Shown here: in pieces, positions 1 through 10,894 of the stretch
Numbering within the stretch: position 1 is the stretch's first letter
Layout of the letters: every line of letters starts with the position of its first letter
NCBI GenBank assembly: GCA_037957365.1
Contig: JARHVA010000002.1
Span: forward strand, 1,585,001 to 1,649,000
DNA from: Torreya grandis
Lineage: Eukaryota > Streptophyta > Pinopsida > Cupressales > Taxaceae
DNA: 64,000 nucleotides
Direction: 5' to 3'
Program-made: the position numbers and the translations under genes
The notes under the pieces: model-generated
Told to the model about the DNA's origin: nothing
Database searches by the model: none
The model's input: the letters and a program-made list of their open reading frames with translations, nothing else

Positions 1-220
1 AGACTAAATTATACTCTTTACTCATTTGTGCTAATATCAAAGCACCTCCACTCTCCTAGCAAGTATCCTTTATCTCTGGTTTTCCTTTTTCAAGTCTGTT
101 CATTCCCTTTTGTGCCTTGTATAGTGACTCTTTGAATCCTTTTTATCTTGGAAAACACGCGACTAAATGTTGTTGGGTTGTTACTATAATTGTGCAACTA
201 TCACAGGCAAAACTAAACAT
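1..220. repeat. Direct repeat copy 1 (possible LTR end, cut by window edge)
   Basis: This stretch matches 908-1118 in direct orientation with moderate divergence. Shared blocks include CACCTCCACTCTCCTAGCAAG, GTGACTCTTTGAATCC and TGCAACTATCACA. The copy begins outside the window. Spacing of about 0.9 kb and a shared CA-containing end fit the two LTRs of a short or truncated LTR element, but I see no primer-binding site that settles it. Confidence 0.5.
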
Positions 221-907
221 CTAGTTTGCCTCAATCATCATTCAATAGGTTGTCACCCTCAAGTATAAACTCTCAAATAGGTTTGATGTTATTTTATTCA
301 TTCATTTACTTTGTGTTCTCATGTGGATTTACTTACATGCAATCTAGAAATATCCTCTGAGTACAGATGGTTAAGGCCATGTGTGAGGATTTATCGTGAC
401 GAGGAGCAGGATCCCAACCTTTGAGCAAAAACTAGATAGTCCAACTGTGAGAGTGATAATGAGATCAAATTTGATGGTGCCCTCCACTCACTACCCCCAT
501 GGATTTCTATTACTTAGAGGTGAAGAGAGAGGAACACGATAAATATTACAAGAATCACTACCTCAATGGTATATCAAAGCCTAAAGATGAGCCACCTTCA
601 ACGCTACCTTGTTATCCTACACTTGAATCTACATTAACATATTTGATATCACCATAGCCTTATTATAAGAAGATAATTTCTTGTCAATAATAGAGTGATG
701 CAGTCAAGGATAAAGGGTCTAATGAAAGACAATGAAGTCCTTGCAACCTTGAATCCACACACACAAAATATGAAACTGGAATCAAAACAAACATTATTAT
801 TTATCTTTATTGAGGAAGTACAGAGCTTGCACACACCATACACTCAATCCTCTCTTTGATTACAACACAAGAGAATAATTCACACACATACAAAAGCTCC
901 TAACAAG
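221..907. other. Spacer between the direct repeats, no recognised gene
   Basis: About 690 bases lie between the two repeat copies. A short open stretch around 498-640 on the plus strand resembles no family I know. The 3' part, from about 650, is probably the upstream part of the second LTR. This could be the inside of a miniature or truncated LTR element. Confidence 0.3.
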
Positions 908-1118
908 ATTGAATTATACTCTCTTCTCATTTGTGCTCCTACCAAATCACCTCCACTCTCCTAGCAAGTTCCTCTATCTCTAGCTTTCCTTGTTTGAGTC
1001 ATTTTCTTCCCTTTTGTCCTTGTGGAGTGACTCTTTGAATCCTTTTAGCTTGGAAAATTCTCAAGTACAAGTTTTTGGGTTATTACTCTAATTATGCAAC
1101 TATCACAAGCAAAACTAC
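908..1118. repeat. Direct repeat copy 2
   Basis: This is the partner of 1-220. Homology ends near a shared GCAAAACTA, after which the two flanks diverge. If these are LTRs, the second LTR probably begins upstream of 908, where the first copy is cut off by the window edge. Confidence 0.5.
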
Positions 1119-1685
1119 CACTTGATGTAAAGTGGTGGTTTCGTCATGAGACAGGAAAAAACTATCTTGTTGACAAAACAATCTTTTCTCTATTGTAGGA
1201 TCTTGATGAAATGTTATTGACTTTCATCAAGGGTCCTTGTAGGTTGTATTCTCACTACCAATTGAGCCTAGATTCACGTGAATGTTGTTAGATATTTTTA
1301 GGTGATGTAAAATTGCTTTATCTTGAGATGTTCCTACATCAAACAACCTAGGTAAAAGTTTGTGAGCATGGTACATACAAATTTGGGCTAAATGGTGGGA
1401 ACAATAATTTTGACTTACAAGGTAAATCTATGGCATGTCCTTCTACCATGTGAATTACTTCAACTTTTTTAACCCCCTGTTGGACTAAACATTGTCCTCC
1501 TTTGCCAAAGACTCATCTCATCATTCCCCTTTCAACCCTTACTTACCTTGGGTTGACCACCTTTGTCCAACCCCACATCTCCCCCATGTACTCGATTACA
1601 ACCTCCCTCTCTATTATACATGATTGAGATGACAATAACATTTATTTCTTCACCTTATTTTGAGCCACCCCATTTGCATCCTTCT
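1119..1685. other. No gene recognised
   Basis: Neither strand gives a family I recognise. The minus strand may hold decayed sequence downstream of the protease fragment at 1686-2115, but no reverse transcriptase motif is visible. Confidence 0.4.
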
Positions 1686-2115
1686 CTATGAGAAATGTAT
1701 CATACACTTCTCCCCACAAAACATGTTTTCAACACACATGACAAGATGGCTCATATGTTCATTCTTGCTTTCCTTTCCCTTTGATGGGCTTAAAGTATAC
1801 CTTTGTCCATCCATATGAACACTCACAATATTAACTCTTCTACCATACAACATCTCACTATCAAATTTACATGGCCTTTCCAAAAAAAATGCCATGCATC
1901 TATAGGAAGGACATCATATAATACCTTGTACCAATACCTTACAATTTGCATATCATCCTCACAAACTTCCCATACTATGATATCATGACCCTCCAACAAC
2001 CAAGACATCCTATACATATTTGGTTGTGGTGTGCATACCAAATTTAAATTTCATACCATTTCAATGGATACTAAATTACATGAACTTCCACTATCAACCA
2101 CAACATTGTAACATT
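1686..2115 (-). pseudogene. Ty3/gypsy aspartic protease fragment
   Basis: Read on the minus strand from about 2115, this encodes a retropepsin of the plant Ty3/gypsy kind. It contains the catalytic motif VVDSGSSCNLVS at about 2055-2095. A segment of the form CTPQPNMYRMSWL follows, then a region ending near a degenerate LGRPWQFD-type motif (here WHFFWKGHVN). The retropepsin normally cuts the gag-pol polyprotein inside the particle. At least one in-frame stop follows the DSG segment, and the downstream half is in another frame. No RT follows within 500 bases, so this is an isolated fragment. Family recognition is good; the lineage is not resolved. Confidence 0.75.
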
Positions 2116-2377
2116 TACCTTTCATCTTGCATTTTGTTTTAAAAATGTGTCTTCTTCAACATGCATCCTCATCCTTCCTCTCAACCTTCAAGACCTTTAT
2201 CCTTTCTAATGAATTCTCTCCTTTTTTAGGCTCTCTCATATGATCCAAGAATGTTATGGATTCCATATCAACTTATGCAACTTGGACCATACCCTAAGTC
2301 CTCCTTTCACCGTCACATTGAGCATAAGGACACTAAAAAACACGGTGACCAAGTTAACCACATCTATAATGTTTTGT
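2116..2377. other. Spacer, no gene recognised
   Basis: This lies between the protease fragment and an LTR-like repeat. A gypsy gag would be expected here for a minus-strand element but is not visible, so it is probably deleted or decayed. Confidence 0.3.
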
Positions 2378-2732
2378 ATGCATGCTAAAATGATCGAGGT
2401 AATAATCCTCTTTCTCTATATAGATCAGGATATAAATAGAAGACCAAACTAGAGCATGTGTACATGTAAAGATAGTGCCTAACCAAGGGATGTAAATAGT
2501 TGGAGATTTGGTAGATAATAATCCATAGTCAATATCGAGGTTTTATGGTTCCAAAGCCCATTCCTAAGATATGGGATATGGGATCTAACTAATTATCAAT
2601 ATAATATCAATGATGCAAATCAAAGTTTGAAAACAAGGTATCAAGAACATAATAAGGAAAGTATATGCAAGAAATGGATGAATAAGGGTAATGTAGATCT
2701 AAGATGGTAAATAAACTAAAATAAACAAGGTA
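2378..2732. repeat. LTR-like dispersed repeat, copy 1
   Basis: This block matches 52673-53023 in direct orientation. Both begin TGTATRCA and share a TATA-like GATATAAATAGAAGA (near 2440), then GGTCTAA or GGATCTAACTAA and TGGTAAATAAACTAAA. In the second copy the block lies directly beside a gypsy primer-binding site, so I read it as the start of an LTR. Its far end is unresolved because homology fades after about 2732. Confidence 0.55.
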
Positions 2733-2872
2733 TAAATTCTAAATGGTTGATTGTAGTTGAAATCTAAGAAAATATGGCCTATACAAGGTTATAAACTATG
2801 ATTGCAAAGGAAAACCTAAGCACCCTATGATATACTAACTTTCAGCATAAAGGCAACCTAGGCAAGGACAAC

Positions 2873-2889
2873 AACATACATACTATTCT
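2873..2889. repeat. LINE target-site duplication, left copy
   Basis: The 17-mer AACATACATACTATTCT occurs here and again at 10878-10894, exactly flanking the LINE. A perfect duplication of this length is typical of target-primed reverse transcription and fixes both ends of the element. Confidence 0.93.
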
Positions 2890-2954
2890 TTTGCAAGATA
2901 TTTCCAATTGTTTTCTCTACACACTTTCCTGCCTATGAGAATTTTGAATTTGAA

Positions 2955-4435
2955 ATGGATATAGGGGACCCAGGGGGACCCCTTGGATCCTCTTCGCTCT
3001 CCCCTTCGGTACGAGCTAGCCTTCTGAATATCACGGGCGACCATTCCAAGCCCCTGACTTAGGGAGACACATCAGTTTCCAATTATTGGAAAAATGTCCT
3101 CTTAGGGGACAAGAATTGTGAAAGTGAGAAGACTAGCCCACTGCTTTTAGAGTCAATGGATGGTTCCCTTAAGCTCCTTGATCTAACAATGGAAAGAATT
3201 ATCTCTTCAATGGATCGCACTCTAGTGGGGAAGTTTTTTGAATTCAAATCAAATATTGATCTGGTGAGAAAACGGGTCACCACTAAATGGAGAGTGAAAA
3301 GTAGTGTCTCGATGTGATCCATGGTTGGGGGGATGTTCCTATTCAAGTTTACGACTAGTGAAGATCTCTCCCAAGTCTTAGTGGGGGGGGCATGGATGTA
3401 TGGAATGCACAACCTCTCTCTTTGCAAATAGAAACTGGGGTTTAATGTTGCTACTAATCTAAACAAAACAACCCCAGTTTGGGTGAGGCTTCCAAGTCTC
3501 CCATTGGAATATTGGGATGAGGAAGTCATCACTCGAATAGCAAATACATTTGGTCACTTCATTACTCTGGATAATACCACCAAGAACATATCTAGGTTAG
3601 TATTTGCTCATTTTTGTGCTAGTGTTGATACTAATAAAACTCTACCTAATTTTATCACATTGGAGTCAAAATTTAGCAAATGAACATAGTTGATTTAGTA
3701 TGAAAATGCTACAGTTTTCTGTCATAATTGTAATAGGAAAGGGCACCTCTTTACGTAATGTAAAGCAAAGAAAAATAATTCCATTATGTCACATAGTCAA
3801 ACCAATGGAGAAGAAGAGGATTATCCTTTTAAAAAGGACATCCTAAACATCATCAATACTCCCTAGAAGGAGAAAATGGTAAAAATGGCTAGGGAAGAAG
3901 ACAAAAGCTTGTTGAACTATAAGGAGAAATATCCTAAGATTTCCAACTCTAGGATAGAACCTCTTAAAACCCCAGACATCAAACCCAAGTTAGAAAAACT
4001 TTTGATTGGCCAATTAGAAATAAAGACCCCTTCCTTACAAAACTTAGAGGGAGAGATTCATCAGAATATCAAAAATAGTGATGATCTGATTTTAGGAAGT
4101 CCAGTGTTGATAATGGTGGTGATCACATCCATAAAGGAACTACAAGCTAGACCAAAGGGGAGGGAAAAGGCTTCACTTCACCAGGAAATAATACCCTTAA
4201 TCTAACCCCAGGAAGAGGGCCCAGCAAGAATGATAAGGACTTAGATTCTAAAGGTTGGACCACTGCTAGAAAGAAAGGCAAAGGTCAACGAAGGAAAACT
4301 ACTGATGTGGGTGTTGACTCCAAAAATAGAAGACCTACCCTGAGAGAAACTAGATAGAAGGTTGTCAATAAGGACATTATCATGGGCAAACAGAGGACTC
4401 TAGAGATTGGCTCCAAAAAAGTTCTAAGCAAATGA
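2955..4435 (+). pseudogene. LINE ORF1 (DUF4283-like nucleic-acid-binding protein with zinc knuckle)
   Basis: The first ATG after the element's 5' end, at 2955, opens a frame that runs through several stops to about 4205. It then shifts to another frame and ends at the TGA at 4433. Plant LINE ORF1 proteins bind the element RNA and form the ribonucleoprotein. Visible DUF4283-type landmarks are LVGKFFEF, KRVTTKWRV, FLFKF, LVGGAWMYG and TPVWVRLPSLPLEYWDEE (about 3470-3520). A zinc-knuckle remnant CHNCNRKGHLF follows near 3718-3750, with its last Cys near 3760. The C-terminal third is Lys-rich. The in-frame stops are single-base changes; one replaces the Trp expected after a Gln-Lys near 3430. The stop overlaps the ORF2 start. 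Confidence 0.85.
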
Positions 4436-7400
4436 AGATCCTATCTTGTAACATTAGAGGGCTTAATAACCCTCAAAAGCAGTTCCTTATCAAGAATTGC
4501 ATTTATGGCAATAAAATTGATATCCTTTTACTGAAGGAAGTCAAGATGAAAATTGAAGGATTTTAGCTTATTACCAAAGAATTATGGCCTAATGTTGAGT
4601 ATTATATAAGTGATGCCTCATAAGCTCTAGGAGGTATTGTCACTATGTGGAATAGTAATGTTGTGAAAGGAAGTCTTATATCAAGATGTAAGAATAGTCT
4701 GAGTATTAAGATGGAAACTCATAATAAGTCATGGAATCTAATCAACATTTATGCTCCTAACCAAAGAAATACAAGAAAGAACTTATGGGGTACACTCTCC
4801 AATTGGGTTGAAAGCAACAAGGAGGATTGTTGGATGTTTGTTGGTGATTTAAACTCACCACTCTATCCTTCATAAAAATTTGGCAATATTTTAGACTACA
4901 TTGATAGCATGAGTGACTTAGTTGAGTTTATTAATAACATGGGTCTTATGGATCTTTATCTTCAAGGACAATGATTTACTTGGTCTAATAGAAGGAGAGG
5001 TGATAATTTAATACAAGTCAGACTTGACAGGGTGTTAGTTTCTCCCAATTGGGATTACACTAGTGCTTGTAACTTAGAAGCTCTTCCTAGGATGACCTCT
5101 GACCATAACCCTCTCCTTTTATCTTGGAAGGATAGGGAAAATAAGGGTCCCCTCCCCTTTAGGTTTGAATGCATGTGGATCCAACACCTAGGCTTTAGAG
5201 ACCAACTAACCAGCTGGTGGAACATCACTATTCAAGGTTCCCCCATATATAGGCTGGCGTATAAATTAAATATGGTTAAAAACATAGTCAAAGGTTGGAA
5301 CAGATACACTTTTGGAAAAAATTTCGAGAATAAAAGGAGGATATCCACTAATCTTACTGACATTCAACAATAGATGGTTAATGGAGACATCAATAATGAT
5401 TTGGTGAAGCAAGATGACTCATTAAGAAAGGAATGTATGACTTGCCAAATAAGGTAGAAATATTTTAGAAGTAGAAATCTAGAGTGCAATGGCTTAAGGA
5501 ATGGGACATGGACACCACCTTCTTCCATCAATCTGCTATGAGGCATAGGAAGAGAAATAGTATAAACAAGTTGATGAACTAGAATGGAACTTTGATCCAT
5601 TTAGATATTCAAATAGGACAGGTGGTTGTCAATTTTTTTCAAAATTTCCTTGAAACTCAAGATAGAATGGAACAACAAGACTTAATCGATATCATTCCTA
5701 CTCAATTGAATGATGAAGATAATAACTCCCTAACAAAACTTGTAACAAGAGAGGAGGTTAAAGCTTGCCTCTTTTTGATGGGGGCTTATAAGGCCCCATG
5801 TCTGGATGGTTTCCCTTTGGCCTTCTTCCAAGAATTCAAGGAAATCATGGGGCATGATGTTACTAAGGTGGCATCAGATTTCTTGAAGTCTAAAAATTTG
5901 TTAAAACAACTAAACCACAACTTTATAGCACTAGTTCCTAAGAAATTGTATCCTATTTGTATGGGGGACTTCATGCCCATTAGCCTTTGTAACACTATTT
6001 ACAAGATATTTTCTAAAATTTTGGTTTATAGATTACAACCACTTCTAGATCATCTAATCAGTAAAATCCAAAAAGGTTTTGTTTTGGGCAGAGAAATTTT
6101 GGATGTTGCTATATCCACTCATGAATACATTCATTCTATGGAGAGAAAGAAATTGTTTGGGATGGTCTTCAAACTGGATATCTTTAAGGCTTATGATAGA
6201 GTGGATTGGAACTTTGTATTTAGAATATTTGAGAAAATGGGATTCCAAGATAGAGTCATGTGACTCATCAAAACTTATGTCACTACTGTCAACTACTATG
6301 TCCTTGTAAATGGGGTTTCTAAGGGATTCTTTAATGCAAGAAGGGGTCCTAGGCAAATTGACCCATTGCCCCCCATCTATTCATTCTCATGGTGTAGGTT
6401 CTTAGCAGAAGTTTCATGAGGATGTTGATATCTTAAGAAAACAAAGGTATTAAACTTGCAACAGTGGATCCTGATGCCATTCAAAAATTTGTTGATGACA
6501 CTATCTTATTTGGAGTGGCATCGATGGTAGAAGGTTGGAAATGGATGAAAGTGCTCAAGGATCATGAGGATGCTTCAGGACAATGTATTAACTTTGACAA
6601 GAGCCTAGTATACTTTTTCAACACATCCTTAGATCTTCAACAAAAAATCTCGAGGATACTTGGTTGTTCAAGTAATGAGCACCCAAGAACATATCTAGGC
6701 CTGCCCTTGGTGGTTAAAGATGTTTCCCCCTTATACTAGAATTACATCCTTGAAAGAATTCAAAAGAAGTTGGCAGGATGGAAAGGAAAATTACTGAGTC
6801 AAGCCAGAAAATATCAAATTTTGAAGGCCTCCCTTCATAGAATTCCTATTTATTTCCTTTCTCTTTTCAAAATCCCAAATTATATTATAGAAAATTTTTA
6901 AAGAATTCAGAGGAACTTTCTTTAGACTGGGGTGGAAGAGAAAAAAAGAATGGCCCTCATCAGTTGGGATAAAGTTTTTAAACCCAAATTGTAGGGAGGA
7001 CTGGATATCAAGAAAATTCATCTAATCAATAGAGCCCTCTTAACTAAAATGCGTTGGAATTTCATTAGTTATAGTAAGGAGTGGAGTAATATTATGAGAT
7101 TTAAGCACCTATCAAACAACAACCTTGATGCTTTCCTTCACAATCAGGGTATCCCTAGAGGATCGGTGATTTGGAATAATGTATTGAAAAGCAAAACCCT
7201 TTTATAGCAGGGTATTAAGTGGAAATTGGGGGATGGTAGAAACATCAAATTTTGGGAGGATTGTTGGCTGAAAGACATTCCTCTTAATAAGATACATAAC
7301 TTCCAAAGACTAGTAGATAGATCCATTACACGCTTTGCGAGATTAGTGGTTGATTATATTCTACCTGGTAATAATTATTGGAAACAACTATCATACTACT

Positions 7401-8617
7401 GTCAAGACAAAAATGACCTTCTCCCAATAGTTGAGGAATTGCAAGTTCTGCTCTGAAATTATAGAATTCCTATATTCCCCTCAAGGGATAAACTGCTTTG
7501 GGCCCAGGATAAAATGGGAGTTTTTACAATCAAATCAGCTTATAATCTATTCCTTGAGTTCGATGAGGAATCAAACTTCTGGGGAAAGGTTTGAAATCAC
7601 AAAAATATTCCTAAAATAAATCATTTTTGGTGGATTGCCACTCATAAAAACATCCTTACTATAGATAATCTCCATCTCAAAGGCTTCCAAATTCCTAACC
7701 ATAGTATTCTATGTAAAAAATTAGAAGAATCAGTTTCCCATCTCTTATTGCATTGTGAATTCTCCTGGGAGGTTTGGAGCATGGCTTTGCAGAATCTAGG
7801 TGTATATTGGAGCATGAACCATGACCTTTCAAATGTCACTAGAGGCTGGTTATCCACTTTTTTTCACCCTTTATGCAAAGAGATATGGGCACAAATTCCC
7901 CTCATCTTGACTTTGAAAATTTGGAAGAAGCATAATAACAAGATATTTAGAGACAAAGAAAGAGATCCCAATGAGTTTTTCCATAGATTTGATAAATTAC
8001 TCCATGAAAATATTTCTTGCAACACTTTAAAAACAACAAAATTTCCTCTTAACAAGTTGGAAGAAAGCATAATCAATCGGTGGATCATCCCAGTCCATAC
8101 TTGTAAAATTGATAATTCTAAGAGGATTGCTCATGCTTCTACTATATGGACTCCCCCTTCTATAGGTTGGATGAAGCTCAATTTTGATGGGGTTGCTAAA
8201 GGCAACTCAGGTCAAGCAAGTGGGGGAGGATTACTAAGATCCGATAAGGGAGAGCTTGTTGCGGCTTATACTAGTGGGTTGGGAGAAAACTCTAATAATG
8301 TTGCTGAAGCCATGGCCCTTCTTTGGGGTCTCAAGGTGGCTCTTGCCATTGGAATTAAAAATCTATCAATTGAAGAGGATTCTAAACTTATTATTGATGT
8401 TGTTAAAGAGAAAGCAAAAGTGGGGTGGAAGATTGATGACATTACACAAGACACAAGGAAACTCTTTCTTGGTTTTGAGTGAATTAAAGTAAATCATATT
8501 TATAGAGAAGGTAACAAATTAGTGGATGTAATGGCCAATTTAGGAAGCAACATTTTCCCCCTTAGATGTTGGAGGAACTTGAATAATCTACCAACCAATG
8601 TTAGAGATTGCCTCTAA
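4432..8617 (+). pseudogene. LINE ORF2: endonuclease, reverse transcriptase, zf-RVT, RNase H
   Basis: ORF2 nicks target DNA and copies the element RNA. The start at 4432 gives MKILSCNIRGLNNP, the normal beginning of a plant LINE endonuclease. Endonuclease residues seen are the Asn of SCNIRG, the Glu of LLKEVK, GDLNSP (about 4845) and the TSDHNP motif (about 5095). RT follows in another frame from about 5470, with KAPCLDGFP, PISLCN, FKLDIFKAYDRVDW (about 6170) and the active site FVDD (6488-6499). A zf-RVT region (about 7500-7770) has the form IPKINHFWW...LLHC. The C-terminal RNase H (about 8160-8570) keeps LNFDG, VAEAMAL, EEDSKL and a final NKLVDVMAN. At least three frameshifts and many stops interrupt it. 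The C-terminal RNase H is typical of plant L1 elements. Confidence 0.92.
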
Positions 8618-8742
8618 TTGGAATCTTAACCCTATTAGAATCAATGACCTTTATAAATCATTATTGGTTAGAATATATTCTATTTTGGGGACTCATGATA
8701 TACAATTTTCACTTGGAAGGGTGAATAGGAGTAGTCATCATC

Positions 8743-10710
8743 ATGGAAAAGATGACGCAACAATACACTTTTAATTGGGAAATGCCACCTTAGTGAAAAT
8801 GATTTTGGTGAAAGCGTGAGGCATCTACTTGGATATCACATGAGGCAGCTCTAATTCCTAGAGGTGCAATCTCCAACTATTATTCCGCACAAGCTACATG
8901 ACTTCATCAATTATTACTTGATTTTTATGAATAATCTCAAGGGTTTGAGAATAACTAAGTACTGGTTAAATGAATATAACCATACCTTCATTTTGAGACT
9001 CTTCTACATCTTTTTGCATTGGGTTCTAGAAAATGCTTTGAGTAATCCTCTATTCAACTTTGGGAAGAGCTTAACCGTGGGAGGTGATAAGGTCAGAATA
9101 GAGCCATAGTCTTGTGCTAAGTTTAACGTAGACGTTATGATGTGGAGCATCTACTATGAAGGAGGTATTTTCCCTTCCTATAATGCCTCAATGGATTTGA
9201 CAAAAACCTTTCAACCCAATTTGCTGCTTCTTGAGATAGAAATTACAAGGTTCGAGTCAGAGGCATCTAATTCAAACTTAGTAAAGATACGATTGCCAAA
9301 GCCATAGGTCTATGTTGTGAAGGCCGAAGATAAAAAAAGCTACCCAAATTACAGGACTTAGAGGGAATGAAAAATTTCTTCAAGGAAGGTGAGTCATCGA
9401 TTTGACTATAAGGAGGTTTTGACAAGGAAAGCCTAGTCTATCCTTGGGATAAGGTCTATTTTCTCATTATGAAATATATTACTTTGCAAGGTAGATTTAA
9501 TTGTTATTATCATTATCACTTTACTTTGTTAAACCATTTTTGCCATAAGCTGTTGGTGAATTTTCCATATTACCTATTATCTTCTCTTGATTCCTCTGTT
9601 AAAGCTACCAAGAGTGCATCTAAAAGCAACCCTGTTATCAAAACCATCCCTCTCAATTTAGGCTTATTCTTCCATCTCTATCATTTCCATATAGAGTTTT
9701 GCCCACCAAAACCCATTATTGCTCACTTTGTTGATGAGGCCCGTGACAGTGATTGGGAGGATAATATTCCTCTGAGTGTCAAATTTAGTTCCCATCTTAA
9801 AATCAAGGCCTCTAATCCCACCCTGAAAGATTATTTGGGCCCCATAGGACTTCCCCAAAAACACAAGGATCTGGTCACAAATTTCTTGGGTCAATAACCC
9901 TACTCTATTAAAGGATCTAAGTCCCCTCTTCTAAAGAGAACTGCGTCATTGTCTCTAGAGGGTGTTGTTACTAGGTCCCCCCCGATTAAACAGTGGCTGA
10001 GGGGTTGTGTGAAATGAAAAAAAGGTTGTCACTCTTGGGTGTGAAAAAGAGTAAGGGGGACAATAGGGAGCAATCTTTTCCTAAAAAGCCAAAAAAGTTG
10101 CTACTAGGGAAGAGAAGCAAGCTAAATTGAATGTGGATAAGGAGCAACCGGATCACCAAGAGCAAGGGGAAGAGAATGTTCATAAAGATTTTGGTTTTGA
10201 GAATATGGAAAGAACTAGTAGAAGGTAGAGAATCATAAGATCTAATAGATTGGTTGGAGGCAAGATGCCTATTTTGAAAATTGTCGACTACTCCTTAGCT
10301 TTTGATCTTGAGGATGGAGTTGAAATCTTAAAGGTCAATTCTAACCCTGATAAACATGGAGAAAAGGAGGGCACTTGCCACTTTTATGAATTAAACAAGC
10401 CCTACTATGACTCTGATAAGGAGGCTACGAAATGCATGGATGCTCTTTTTGAAGAAGCCATAATGATAAAATCTGTGATAATTGTTCTTAGACTAGAAAG
10501 GAACTAGAAGAGGTCAAGAATGGATTGTGTTTTCTCAAGAACAAAATGAAAGTTCTAACCACTTTATACAGTAAAGTTGTTCACCGTGTTACTACGACCC
10601 TATGTATCCTGCAGGTTGATTTGAGCGAAGATATGGACCTAAAAGGAAACGCTACCACGAAGGAGGAAATGATAGCTTTCCTCAAGGAAGACTGGGAAAA
10701 TATGTTTAAC
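8743..10710 (+). pseudogene. Third coding region of the LINE, unknown protein
   Basis: I do not recognise this protein. From an ATG at 8743 the reading can be followed through about three frames to about 10710, interrupted by stops that look like point changes. The N-terminal half (to about 9900) is globular, with segments such as FGESVRHLLGYHMRQL, KYWLNEYNHTFILRLF and FDKESLVYPWDKVYF. A basic stretch rich in Lys and Arg (about 10015-10130) may be a nuclear localisation signal. Next come an acidic segment and a Lys/Glu-rich, probably coiled-coil, segment (about 10500-10700). It lies after the ORF2 stop and inside the target-site duplications, so it moved with the element. It could be an element gene, a captured host gene, or a 3' transduction. 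Confidence 0.6.
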
Positions 10711-10877
10711 TGGCTCTACTATTTTTTATTTTGTTTGGGCTTTGGTTTCTATGTTCTTCTATTAGTGGGTAGTTTGTTTGTTGTGCTTCTGCTATTTATG
10801 ACCTTTAGCCTGGTTCAATACCCCTATGGCTTTTTGTAATAGGGTTCTGCCCCTTTATGTAGCTTATTAATATCGAA
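10711..10877 (+). other. LINE 3' untranslated tail
   Basis: The sequence becomes T/G-rich (TTTATTTTGTTTGGGCTTTGG) and then contains a GTAATAGGGTTCTGCCCCTTT segment, of a kind I associate with plant LINE 3' ends. It ends CGAAAA directly before the target-site duplication. The A run is short, so the poly(A) tail has decayed or was never long. Confidence 0.7.
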
Positions 10878-10894
10878 AACATACATACTATTCT
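10878..10894. repeat. LINE target-site duplication, right copy
   Basis: This is a perfect copy of 2873-2889. Sequence to its right continues the region interrupted at 2872. Confidence 0.93.

Larger units (their letters stand above)
2890..10877 (+). mobile_element. L1-type LINE (non-LTR retrotransposon), about 8.0 kb
   Basis: The element is bounded by a perfect 17-bp target-site duplication. It contains ORF1 (2955-4435), ORF2 (4432-8617), a third coding region (about 8743-10710) and a T-rich 3' tail ending in a short A run. Plant L1-type LINEs copy themselves by nicking the target with the ORF2 endonuclease and priming reverse transcription there. All ORFs carry stops and frameshifts, so this copy is dead. 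The intact duplication shows that the whole 8 kb inserted as one unit, including the third coding region. It landed in older retroelement sequence continuous from 2872 to 10895. Confidence 0.93.

Noticed and set aside
6054..6356. Minus-strand frame of 100 codons opposite the LINE RT
   Set aside because: It is a shadow of the RT reading frame with no independent support.
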